Shown one piece after another: positions 56,061-64,000 of a stretch of 64,000 nucleotides of DNA (position 1 is its first letter; every line of letters starts with the position of its first letter). Below the pieces are notes generated by a model. That model made no database searches, was not told where the DNA came from, and saw only the letters and a program-made list of their open reading frames with translations. Made by a program: the position numbers and the translations under genes. Source of the DNA: Thalassotalea marina (GTDB lineage: Bacteria > Pseudomonadota > Gammaproteobacteria > Enterobacterales > Alteromonadaceae); contig NZ_BNCK01000012.1 in the NCBI RefSeq assembly GCF_014656435.1, positions 21,212-85,211 of the forward strand. The letters run 5' to 3'.

Positions 56061-56309
56061 GAATGATATGGACTCCCCACTCGGCATCAATATGCCATAG
56101 TGAAGTTGATAAAGAGCTTCAATTGAAGGGAGTCCATATGTCTCGACTTAAAGCAATTGGCATTGATTTAGCCAAATCTGTGTTTAGTATCCACCGTGCA
56201 GATGTTGATGACAAGTGTAAAATTCTTAAAACCATCAAGCGAAACAAACTGTTAGCTTAAGTTACAACCATGTATTATCGGTGTAAATTGTGATTGGCGT
56301 TCAGATTAA
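56061..56309 (+). mobile_element. IS110-family deletion derivative, copy 3
   Basis: A 249-bp copy with the same ends and deletion junction, more diverged. ATG at 56138 opens a 40-codon transposase start that keeps the catalytic Asp (IGIDLAKSVFSIHRADV) but stops early at 56258-56260. The left neighbour is TTATTAC, a degenerate RYYYAAC. The right end reads GGCGTTCAGATTAA and is followed 25 bases later by the GTTATGT box of the ATPase cassette. Confidence 0.78.
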
Positions 56310-56335
56310 TATTCTGCCCTATTTAATTTTACTTG

Positions 56336-57931
56336 TTATGTCATGTGTCGCTGAAAATTACCAAAATATGGTTTCAACGCTGTTGTTATAGATTCTTTAC
56401 ACTCGCCTTTTATCAATCTAACTACTGTCTCAGGTAAGCTGCCGTTAGATAACCCTAATGAAGTACTAACTTGAGTACAAAGTGATTTACGATTATATAA
56501 AGCTAGTAATTGCTTGTAATCCTTACTTTCCAAAACATCAATAAACCGTTGATTAGTTTCCGAGTATATTTGTTCAACATTGATACTTGATACTAAGTCT
56601 TGCAGAGCTGTATTGATATTAGCTGCACCTTTTTGCTTCACATCAAATACATTCAGCTTAAATTTTACTTCACTTGATACATGTAGAGATACTTGTGTAT
56701 CAAGTTCTGATTGGAGTCGACCAAATATTGTATTAGACACTCTTAAAAAATCTGCAGATGAGTCACGAGCTAGTCTTTCACTTACAATCTTCAAAACTTC
56801 TTCAGTACAAAATAAATTTTCGACTTCAGCAACGTCTAAAACATATATAGAAAGTTGTTCTAGACTCGTTATTTCAGCTTGAAGGCGCCTATCTCTATCT
56901 ATTACTCCAAACACTTCTAAATGATGAATTTGAGAGTTAGCTTTCAGCGCTTTTACTGATTGAATTACTTCCGAACAACTTCCACGAGGAATGACAAGAA
57001 AGTTAGATAATAATTCACGATAAAGGCTACTATCGAAACTACCACTTTCACCTTCGACAAATACAACAGGCTTTCGACTTCCTAATACCTCGATTAATAA
57101 CTCACTCGGCAGATTTTCATCTTCATTTATAATATCCCAATCCCAATGTTGACCATCGTATGATTTCAGCCAAACACTTTTTGCTGCTTCTTTGGCCGCC
57201 GCAAAATCTACATCATGGGTAAGGTAAACAAAAGTACAATCTTCGCGCAGTGCTTCTATGGCATTCCAAAGTGGTACTTGAACCGACTTATGCAGGTGTA
57301 ACTCTGGTTCATCTAATACAATAATTCCGTCTTTGGGCGCAGCCAGACATTGTCCAATTAGGTAAAATATAACTCTTTCACCATCACTCATTTCTGATGA
57401 GTTATATTTTTTATCCTCTTGCCCCCTTATTTGAGTTTGGATTCTTAAACCTCCAATAATCAATTCTCTATGAGGAAGAATTGTTTCCCACAGTTCTTTA
57501 ACATGATCTATTTTGGTTTTGGGTGGAGTAATACGTACTTCACTAGCTTGGCAAGCTCTTTTGAACTTGGCATTTTCTTCTGTTTCATCAGAAAATAAAT
57601 AAACCATTAATTTTTGGAAATCATTTAAAAATGCAGTAGCAGGTTTGTTTTGCCACTTACTTGTCTTATGTTGATGTGTCCAAGTTGGGTTTCCGAACAA
57701 CAAGTCTTTTTCTGCTTGTTCAATTGATTGAGGGGTTGTTGAATCAGGTAATGTCAAAGACTTCTGAGCTGAAATCCTATGTACATGTTCTTTTTGTGGG
57801 GAGTTAATTTCAATCCATGTTCCCAACCTAGTTTTACCAGAGCCATTAGCTCCTATAAATAAAACACTTTGAGTTGTTTCAATAGCTTCAGTTGAATTCC
57901 CTTTAGGAAGGATAAGTTCTTTAGTACTCAA
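56336..57931 (-). CDS. AAA/ABC-type ATPase fused to DUF4435 (TOPRIM-like) nuclease domain
   Basis: A 531-residue fusion. ATPase part: Walker A GANGSGKT 27-34, signature S182-D-G-E185, Walker B IIVLDEPE 203-210, H-loop His239 (YLTHD). From about 285 a DUF4435 domain with TOPRIM-like residues E293 (FVEGESG) and D345-x-D347 (GVIDRDR), plus EVENLF at 369-374. OLD nucleases and the AriA/AriB pair of the PARIS anti-phage system join the same parts, so a single-gene defence function is likely; not shown here. TTG start with GGAG nine bases before. The gene is bracketed by GTTATGT/ACATAAC boxes (57954-57960 and 56335-56341). Confidence 0.85.
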   Translation of the reverse strand: MSTKELILPKGNSTEAIETTQSVLFIGANGSGKTRLGTWIEINSPQKEHVHRISAQKSLTLPDSTTPQSIEQAEKDLLFGNPTWTHQHKTSKWQNKPATAFLNDFQKLMVYLFSDETEENAKFKRACQASEVRITPPKTKIDHVKELWETILPHRELIIGGLRIQTQIRGQEDKKYNSSEMSDGERVIFYLIGQCLAAPKDGIIVLDEPELHLHKSVQVPLWNAIEALREDCTFVYLTHDVDFAAAKEAAKSVWLKSYDGQHWDWDIINEDENLPSELLIEVLGSRKPVVFVEGESGSFDSSLYRELLSNFLVIPRGSCSEVIQSVKALKANSQIHHLEVFGVIDRDRRLQAEITSLEQLSIYVLDVAEVENLFCTEEVLKIVSERLARDSSADFLRVSNTIFGRLQSELDTQVSLHVSSEVKFKLNVFDVKQKGAANINTALQDLVSSINVEQIYSETNQRFIDVLESKDYKQLLALYNRKSLCTQVSTSLGLSNGSLPETVVRLIKGECKESITTALKPYFGNFQRHMT

Positions 57932-57976
57932 AATTGCCTACTCCATCAGAATGACATAACATCTTATTATGTAGAC

Positions 57977-58093
57977 GTCTCAGTAATGTCCGTCTATAAC
58001 TTTGTTTTTAAAGTACCAGAAAAACGCGACAAATCAATCCGTTAAATTAATTATCAAACTGTAATATTGTCCAAATTGGGAAGTTACTGAGAC
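57977..58093. repeat. 117-bp segment bounded by 10-bp inverted repeats
   Basis: GTCTCAGTAA at 57977 and TTACTGAGAC ending at 58093 are perfect inverted repeats whose next bases partly agree (TCC on both). It may be a tiny MITE, or the body of the last attC of the cassette array, since it begins 16 bases after ACATAAC at 57954-57960. The rest of 57932-58363 holds no gene; it must carry the promoters of the divergent ATPase and secreted-protein genes. Confidence 0.4.
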
Positions 58094-58378
58094 TTCAAGG
58101 TAATTAATGATGTCTCACTTAGTATATTATTTAACAATTTCAGCTGGTTACATGTATTATCGCTTCCTACTTTGGTATTTACTGTGAATTCTTAGTAATG
58201 TTCAATTGCAAAAAGATGCATACTCTTAATTTAGAGTTGCAACTGCATGTATAAATAGCCAGACACGAAATAACTAGACACCTAGCCATATTTTAACGTT
58301 TACTTAGCTAAACTTACGGTAAAAACTTACGCATCATAATCTACACTTTATGTAGGTTGCTTTATGGAGAGAACATTT

Positions 58379-58699
58379 ATGTTCAAAGTACTTTCTACCA
58401 GTTTGCTTTTTGTTACGGCACTAAGCCACGCTGCTACTATTCCAGTGCCAGAACACGCCAAGGTATTTGCAGACTATACTAGTGAGTCGCCTGCCGTTAT
58501 TAGCTTTTTTACCAAAGAAAGTGAACAACAAATAAAGCAGTTTTATCAGTCAACATTTGGACAACCAACGTCTTCTGAACAAAAGTATGGACGTATACAA
58601 CTGTATTATGAAGTAGATGGTCAACTCATCCGTGTCATTATCGCGCCACAAGCTAAAGTGAACGAAGTCAACGTGATACAAATGAAAAAGCCCAGCTAA
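58379..58699 (+). CDS. Small secreted protein of unknown function
   Basis: A 106-residue exported protein: signal peptide to about residue 18 (ALSHA), then a compact alpha/beta body (VFADYTSESPAVISFFTKES, QLIRVIIAPQ). The N-terminal region after the signal peptide looks like a small stress or membrane-associated fold, but no family is recognised. The ATG at 58379 is used because GGAGAG lies seven bases before it; an ATG at 58364 contains that same site. It ends inside a terminator hairpin. Confidence 0.7.
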   Translation: MFKVLSTSLLFVTALSHAATIPVPEHAKVFADYTSESPAVISFFTKESEQQIKQFYQSTFGQPTSSEQKYGRIQLYYEVDGQLIRVIIAPQAKVNEVNVIQMKKPS

Positions 58700-58713
58700 T
58701 TTGCTGGGCTTTT
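58686..58713 (+). terminator. Terminator overlapping the secreted-protein stop
   Basis: AAAAGCCCAGC and GCTGGGCTTTT form a perfect 11-bp stem with TAATTT as loop; the stop codon at 58697-58699 sits in the loop. It may serve both convergent genes. Confidence 0.88.
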
Positions 58714-58732
58714 AAGTTTTCGGTGTTAGTGT

Positions 58733-61255
58733 TTACAGTGTATTTTCAAACAACTTATAAATACGACGATATTCATCTAACCAAGAGCTAGGTTGAATAA
58801 AACCATGTGGCTCTACTGGGTAAATAGCTGTTTCAAAGTTTTCTTTCTCAAGCTCAATTAAACGCTGAACTAAGCGAACAGAGTCTTGGAAGAAAACGTT
58901 ATCGTCAATCATAGGTGCGTTGATCAATAACGGCTTTTTCAAACCTTCAGCAAAATAAATGGGTGAACTACGCTCGTAAGCGATAGCATCATCACCCGGT
59001 GTGTTTAGAATATTCGACGTATAACCGTGGTTATAGTATGCCCAGTCTGAAACGAGTCTTAACGCCGCGCCAGATTGGAACGTATCAGGCTCAGTAAACA
59101 ATGCCATTAATGTTAAGAAACCACCATATGATCCGCCGTAAGTACCTACGCGGTTAGGGTCAACATTGGCATTTTCTACCAACCAATTAACGCCGTCTTT
59201 CATGTCTTGTACTTCAGGTTTACCCATGTGACGATAAATCGCTGTTCGCCAATCACGACCGTAACCTTTCGATGCACGGTAATCCATATCGATAACCACA
59301 TAGCCTTGTTGTACTAACATGCTGTGGAACATAAATTCACGGAAGTAACCAGACCAACCTAAATGTGCATTTTGTAAATAACCTGCACCATGTGAGAACA
59401 TCACCGCTTTATTTTTCTGTGCTTTTTTATCAAAGTCTTTTGGTAAATAAACACGTGAATAAACAGGGTCTTCTTGATATGACGAAGGTACAGCCACTAC
59501 ATTAGGTGCCGTCCAAGGCATGGCTTTAAACTCTTCAGAAACGGTATGTGTTAACTGAATGGCTTGTGCATCTACCGCTAAGTCTTTTACAAAAAGCTCA
59601 GGAGGCATGGTAACTTGAGAATGTTCAATTAATAACTTAGTGCCGTCTGGGCTCAAAGCATAATCGTTCATGCCACCTAGGTTTGTTAATGGCTCCATTT
59701 TAGCTGACGCTAAATTGATTTGGTAAATTTCGTATATACCTGGGTGCTTTTTATTGGCACGGAAGATAATTGAAGACTCATCGTCGGTTAACGTTAAATC
59801 ACTTACTTCAAAATTACCTGAAGTTAGTTTCTTGGCTTTGCCTTTTAACGACTTCAAATAAAGATGAGAATAACCAGACTCTTCCGACAAGTAATAAAGT
59901 TTGTCGCCAGCCCAACCAAATTCATTAAACGACCAGTTGATCCAAGCGTCGTCATGCAAACGGTGTTGGCTAACCAGTTTGTTTTCTAATAAATCAACCG
60001 TTGCTAACCAACGATCTTTGTTGTCCCATGCTCTGAACAACATGGCTACTTTATTGCCATCTTCATGCCATTTAATAGCATTATAAGAACGCATTACGTG
60101 GATATCACGCGGTGACTTTTTACTTTCGTAAGTTTTACCCTCACGTTTGTGATTTTCTTTTTTAACCGCCGCTAACACATCTTCATCAAAACCCGGTAAA
60201 TTCTCGTATGACAGCGGGAATTTTTGACCAGTTTTTAGATCTAATAAAAACGTTTCTTCACTATATTTAGCGTTATCTGCAACACGAGCGCGCACTTTAG
60301 CAGGCTCAATATCACCGTTATCCGTCACGTATTTTGGCATGATATCGGTAGCTGCACGGCTCGATTTACTATCAGCAATACTAACGATTAACTTATCGCC
60401 TGACGGAGATAAACTAGCGTGAGCAACGCGCTTGCCTTTACCTAAATAAAATTCGCTTTTAGTAATGGTTGAGTTTTCAGCTTTTAACTTATCACTCGCA
60501 GCATCTCGCAATTCTTTATTGCGTTGTTGCAATGCAATATAGTCAATTAATTCAGATTGCTCTTGAGCTAAGTAAGACTTTTCAGACGTTTTCTTTGAAG
60601 GGTCATTGCTGAACACTAAACTGGCGAGTTCTTTTACGCCATTGTTGTTTAAATCATGTTCAAAAAACTTGTTGCCCACACGGTAAGCAATATTACCGTT
60701 GTTCAAAAACATAACGCTGCTTTCATAGGCTGAAGTATGTGTTAACTGCCTAACTTTTCCTGACGCTAAGTCTTTAACAAATACATTGCCTTTGAAGGTA
60801 TATGCTTCTTGAGTACCGGCTTTGTTTTCTACTGCATTACGATCACTGGCAATGTGCATTTGCGCTAGAGGAACTTTTGCACCATTACCTTTTTCATTGA
60901 TTGATTTTTGGAAAAGGTCACGCAACGGGTTACCTTCTTGTTTACGATTAAAGAAGATCGTATTGCTGTCATCGCCCCAATACCAGCTTTCTGGTGCACG
61001 GCCAATCCAATCAGGATCTGACATCGCTTTTTCCAAAGTAATAATGGTATTTAGTGTATTAGTTGATTGCTTGGCAACAACGTTTTTACTAACGGCTGTT
61101 TTAACTTCTTTGTTAATGGCAACAGGAGCAGAGGCTTGCTCGTTAATTTCCTGAGCTGGCGCATTTAAAATGGCTTCAGCCGACTGTTCTTCGTTTGTGG
61201 TGACACAACCAACCAGCGATAAACTGATTGCAGCGCTAAGTAGTTTAATCTTCAT
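58733..61255 (-). CDS. S9-family prolyl oligopeptidase-like peptidase, lipoprotein
   Basis: An 840-residue lipoprotein (LVGC lipobox, Cys17). An N-terminal beta-propeller (about 85-580) precedes the alpha/beta-hydrolase peptidase domain: catalytic S709 in GTYGGSYGGF, an Asp near 785, H817 in VEPHGF. Dipeptidyl-peptidase IV/acylaminoacyl-peptidase-like enzymes of this type trim proline-containing peptides in the periplasm or on the outer membrane. Single gene; a terminator region is shared with the convergent small gene. Confidence 0.92.
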   Translation of the reverse strand: MKIKLLSAAISLSLVGCVTTNEEQSAEAILNAPAQEINEQASAPVAINKEVKTAVSKNVVAKQSTNTLNTIITLEKAMSDPDWIGRAPESWYWGDDSNTIFFNRKQEGNPLRDLFQKSINEKGNGAKVPLAQMHIASDRNAVENKAGTQEAYTFKGNVFVKDLASGKVRQLTHTSAYESSVMFLNNGNIAYRVGNKFFEHDLNNNGVKELASLVFSNDPSKKTSEKSYLAQEQSELIDYIALQQRNKELRDAASDKLKAENSTITKSEFYLGKGKRVAHASLSPSGDKLIVSIADSKSSRAATDIMPKYVTDNGDIEPAKVRARVADNAKYSEETFLLDLKTGQKFPLSYENLPGFDEDVLAAVKKENHKREGKTYESKKSPRDIHVMRSYNAIKWHEDGNKVAMLFRAWDNKDRWLATVDLLENKLVSQHRLHDDAWINWSFNEFGWAGDKLYYLSEESGYSHLYLKSLKGKAKKLTSGNFEVSDLTLTDDESSIIFRANKKHPGIYEIYQINLASAKMEPLTNLGGMNDYALSPDGTKLLIEHSQVTMPPELFVKDLAVDAQAIQLTHTVSEEFKAMPWTAPNVVAVPSSYQEDPVYSRVYLPKDFDKKAQKNKAVMFSHGAGYLQNAHLGWSGYFREFMFHSMLVQQGYVVIDMDYRASKGYGRDWRTAIYRHMGKPEVQDMKDGVNWLVENANVDPNRVGTYGGSYGGFLTLMALFTEPDTFQSGAALRLVSDWAYYNHGYTSNILNTPGDDAIAYERSSPIYFAEGLKKPLLINAPMIDDNVFFQDSVRLVQRLIELEKENFETAIYPVEPHGFIQPSSWLDEYRRIYKLFENTL

Positions 61256-61619
61256 TGTTTTTATTTTGACCTGCTAAGTAGAGTTAAATTATTTTGACGT
61301 AAAATACTGGTCATTTTCAACTTATACACTAAGTTGTTTCAATGTGTTTGCAAATTAGACCAATGCCGCAACTCGTAAGACGAATTTCAGGTAGATGTAT
61401 GTTTTTAGCGCAATTGTGCTGAGTTTATACATTGAATGAAAGTTTTTGAAAGTGATTAAATTCTAAGCCTTTACACTCTCGCTAAGTGAGCAATCTATTA
61501 TGTGGATTGGTATTACACACGAACTGCATTTTATCGTTAATACTGGTATAATCCCGCGCCCGTTTTTGAAAGAACAGCATTAACGGGAATTTTAGGGCAA
61601 CAAATTAATAGGCGATAAC
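61256..61619. other. 364-bp divergent region between peptidase and ygiQ
   Basis: No gene seen. It contains the extended -10 promoter of ygiQ near its right end and should contain the peptidase promoter near its left end, where no clear consensus pair is visible. Confidence 0.5.
61544..61552 (+). promoter_or_regulatory. Extended -10 promoter of ygiQ
   Basis: TGGTATAAT, a perfect extended -10 element, lies about 68 bases before the ygiQ ATG. The -35 region is poor, as is usual for extended -10 promoters. GCGATAA before the start codon gives only a weak ribosome site. Confidence 0.6.
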
Positions 61620-63872
61620 ATGATCCCATTACCGAAAACAGCATTGTTTGACTATCCAAAATATTGGGCAGAATGCTACGGTACAGCAACTTTTTTACCC
61701 ACTAGCCGAGCGGAAATGGATCAGCTTGGCTGGGACAGTTGCGACATAATTTTAGTGACGGGCGACGCCTATGTTGACCATCCTAGTTTTGGCATGGCGG
61801 TTATAGGCCGTATGTTGGAAGCTCAAGGCTTTCGTGTCGGTATTATTAGTCAGCCAGACTGGCAAAATAAAGATGCTTTCATGTCACTTGGCAAACCTAA
61901 CCTATATTTTGGCGTAACCTCTGGCAATATGGACTCGATGATCAACCGTTATACGGCGGAAAAACGCCTACGCCATGACGACGCCTACACACCAAATAAT
62001 GAAGGTGGCAAACGCCCCGACCGCGCTGTATTGGTATATTCTCAGCGCTGTAAAGAAGCCTATAAAGATGTACCTGTTGTCATTGGTGGAATTGAAGCCA
62101 GCTTGCGTCGTATTGCGCACTATGACTACTGGTCTGAAAAAGTGCGTCGCTCCATTTTATTTGATGCTAAAGCAGACATTTTAATTTACGGTAACGCTGA
62201 ACGCCCGTTGGTTGAAGTGAGCCACCGACTTGCTCAAGGTGAAAACATTGCAGATATTCAAGATGTACGTGGCACTGCATTTTTAGCAAAACATGCGTTG
62301 GTAGGCTGGCATGGCATTGATTCCCGCTCTATCGATAAACCTGGAAAAATTGACCCGATCCCTAGCCCTTATCAAGACATGAGCACAGCGTCATGTGATA
62401 CAGGTGAAATGGCCACAGATAACGCCGATGTCACCACAACGCCACAAGCGGTTAATGTAATAGAGTTTAAAAGTGATAAACACCGTAATAAAAGCTGGCA
62501 AGATAAAAAGAAACCTTGGTTGACCACTTACATTAATTTACCAACCTATGAGCAAGTGAAAGACAACAAAATGTTGTATGCCCACGCTTCACGTATTTTT
62601 CATCAGGAAGTTAACCCCGGCTCGGCAAAACCCTTGGTGCAAAAGCACGGCGATAGGATCATATGGTTAAATCCGCCCGCTTATCCACTTTCTGAGCAAG
62701 AAATGGATGATGTATTTGGTTTGCCGTATCAGCGTGTGCCCCACCCTAAATATGGTGACGCTAAAATTCCTGCCTACGACATGATCAAAACATCGATTAA
62801 TATCATGCGTGGCTGTTTTGGTGGTTGTACTTTCTGTTCGATTACTGAACATGAAGGTCGAATTATTCAATCACGTTCTGAAGAATCTATTCTTCAAGAA
62901 ATAGAAGACATTAAAGAAAAAGTGCCAGGCTTTACTGGAGTAATTTCTGATCTTGGTGGCCCTACGGCCAACATGTATAAACTGCGTTGTAAAAGCCCAA
63001 AAGCTGAAGCAACCTGTCGTAAACCAAGCTGTGTTTGGCCAACCATTTGTGGCCACTTAGACACAGACCACACTCCCACCATTAACCTTTATCGTAAAGC
63101 ACGTGCAATAAAAGGCATCAAAAAGGTACTCATTGCCTCGGGTGTGCGTTATGACTTAGCGGTAGAAGATCCTGATTACGTTAAAGAATTAGCTGAACAT
63201 CATGTAGGTGGTTATTTAAAAATTGCTCCTGAACATACTGAATCTGGTCCATTAAATAAAATGATGAAACCGGGTATGGGCAGTTATTATCGTTTTAAAG
63301 AGTTATTTGATAAGTATTCGAAAGCCGCAGGCAAAAAGCAGTATTTAATTCCATATTTTATCTCAGCGCATCCTGGTACCTCAGATATGGACATGATCAA
63401 CTTAGCGCTATGGTTAAAAGAAAACGACTTTAAACTCGACCAAGTACAAAACTTTTATCCATCACCACTGGCTAATGCAACTACGCTTTACCACACTGAG
63501 ATTGATTCTTTGCGCAATGTGCGCAAAAACAGTGACAACGTGGTTGTACCTAAAGGCGGCAGGCAGCGCAGGCTTCATAAAGCCATATTGCGTTATCACG
63601 ATCCAAATAACTGGCCGATTATTCGTGAAGCTCTTACCAAAATGGGTCTAGCACGTAAACTTATTGGCACCAAGCCCGGTTGTTTAGTGCCTTCTGAAGG
63701 GAAACAAGAAGGTAATTATCAACATTACAAAAAGTCGGGCAAAGGTAAAAACAACGCAAAAGGCTTTAAAAAAGGTGAAGGTATTAACCGTTCAAGTAGA
63801 ACGCCTCGTGGTAAACAAGGTTTAACACGTTTTAGTGATAATCAGTTTACTCCGTCGAAAAAGCGCCGTTAA
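61620..63872 (+). CDS. ygiQ: YgiQ-family radical SAM protein
   Basis: A 750-residue YgiQ-like protein with the UPF0313 N-terminal region (residues about 1-370) and a radical-SAM cluster motif C399-x3-C403-x2-C406 (CFGGCTFCS). The C terminus is a basic, low-complexity tail ([16 protein letters not shown]...), as in the E. coli protein. The substrate of the family is unknown. Length and motifs match the family well. Confidence 0.94.
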   Translation: MIPLPKTALFDYPKYWAECYGTATFLPTSRAEMDQLGWDSCDIILVTGDAYVDHPSFGMAVIGRMLEAQGFRVGIISQPDWQNKDAFMSLGKPNLYFGVTSGNMDSMINRYTAEKRLRHDDAYTPNNEGGKRPDRAVLVYSQRCKEAYKDVPVVIGGIEASLRRIAHYDYWSEKVRRSILFDAKADILIYGNAERPLVEVSHRLAQGENIADIQDVRGTAFLAKHALVGWHGIDSRSIDKPGKIDPIPSPYQDMSTASCDTGEMATDNADVTTTPQAVNVIEFKSDKHRNKSWQDKKKPWLTTYINLPTYEQVKDNKMLYAHASRIFHQEVNPGSAKPLVQKHGDRIIWLNPPAYPLSEQEMDDVFGLPYQRVPHPKYGDAKIPAYDMIKTSINIMRGCFGGCTFCSITEHEGRIIQSRSEESILQEIEDIKEKVPGFTGVISDLGGPTANMYKLRCKSPKAEATCRKPSCVWPTICGHLDTDHTPTINLYRKARAIKGIKKVLIASGVRYDLAVEDPDYVKELAEHHVGGYLKIAPEHTESGPLNKMMKPGMGSYYRFKELFDKYSKAAGKKQYLIPYFISAHPGTSDMDMINLALWLKENDFKLDQVQNFYPSPLANATTLYHTEIDSLRNVRKNSDNVVVPKGGRQRRLHKAILRYHDPNNWPIIREALTKMGLARKLIGTKPGCLVPSEGKQEGNYQHYKKSGKGKNNAKGFKKGEGINRSSRTPRGKQGLTRFSDNQFTPSKKRR

Positions 63873-63881
63873 CGTAGATTC

Positions 63882-63899
63882 CCCCGGGCATGCCCGGGG
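63882..63899. repeat. Perfect GC-rich palindrome, probable IS200/IS605 end hairpin
   Basis: CCCCGGGCATGCCCGGGG, a perfect 18-bp palindrome 10 bases after the ygiQ stop and 10 bases beyond the transposase stop. Subterminal hairpins next to tnpA are recognition structures of IS200/IS605 elements; it could also serve as a ygiQ terminator. Confidence 0.6.
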
Positions 63900-63908
63900 T
63901 ACTTACTG

Positions 63909-64000
63909 TTACAACTCCATTCGGAGTTGATCTGAATCCTTACGACCTTGATACTCAACGTAGTTCCGTATTACTGCTTCGTCTACACCTACGCTACTTA
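63909..64000 (-). CDS. IS200/IS605-family TnpA-like transposase, C-terminal end only
   Basis: The last 30 codons of a minus-strand frame that runs off the window: it reads SSVGVDEAVIRNYVEYQ and ends in SDQLRMEL before the stop at 63909. The segment with V-x-x-Y-V-x-x-Q is the conserved C-terminal helix of Y1 (HUH) TnpA proteins, and a palindrome lies beyond it as expected. The bulk of the element is outside the window. Confidence 0.6.
   Translation of the reverse strand, partial: SSVGVDEAVIRNYVEYQGRKDSDQLRMEL

Overview
The window looks like the chromosome of a marine gammaproteobacterium of the Alteromonadales, closest in feel to Colwelliaceae/Thalassotalea. This is inferred from the AT-rich sequence, the abundance of TonB-dependent receptors, a PEP-CTERM protein, a DUF2947 and a DUF3392 protein, and the gammaproteobacterial order cysZ / smc-zipA-ligA. 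No 16S or tRNA gene is present to confirm it.

Layout. 1-7.7 kb: housekeeping and small genes (5' part of sbcD, VOC protein plus ybaK, XRE regulator with membrane helices, LysE exporter, GGCT-like protein, MDR oxidoreductase plus ZIP transporter, mgsA, comEA-like gene, DUF2947). 7.7-14 kb: an iron-type surface-signalling locus (STN-type TonB receptor, FecR, FecI-like sigma factor with a Fur-like dyad) and a second TonB receptor. 14.3-20.6 kb: an alkaline-phosphatase-superfamily lipoprotein behind a dre-like operator, then an RND pump and its adaptor. 21-31 kb: a large TonB receptor, an esterase, a ToxR/CadC-like regulator diverging from a serine hydrolase, and a TPR histidine kinase. 31-36.6 kb: M48 protease, a two-component system with two spondin-domain proteins, and a secreted 2H-phosphoesterase-like protein. 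36.7-45 kb: core block of DUF3392, ligA, zipA, smc and cysZ. 45-51 kb: PEP-CTERM protein, MDR oxidoreductase, NhaC antiporter, DUF1772-like protein and a cupin/JmjC-like protein.

51.5-58.1 kb is accessory. Small unrelated minus-strand genes are separated by three copies of a roughly 250-bp internally deleted IS110-family element. At least two genes are bracketed by GTTATGT ... ACATAAC, like the R'/R'' boxes of integron gene cassettes. The block carries an ATPase fused to a DUF4435/TOPRIM-type domain (a candidate anti-phage gene), a HAD protein, a GNAT, two small membrane proteins, and an SDR beside a LysR gene broken by a stop codon. I read it as a decayed cassette array without a visible integrase, invaded by an attC-seeking IS110 derivative. 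58.3-64 kb returns to chromosome-like genes (S9 peptidase, YgiQ radical SAM protein) and ends in the tail of an IS200/IS605-like element.

Functional threads are iron or siderophore uptake, envelope sensing and proteolysis, and cell division and DNA maintenance. The most original material is the cassette/IS110 region, the ATPase-DUF4435 gene and the spondin operon with its phased direct repeats.
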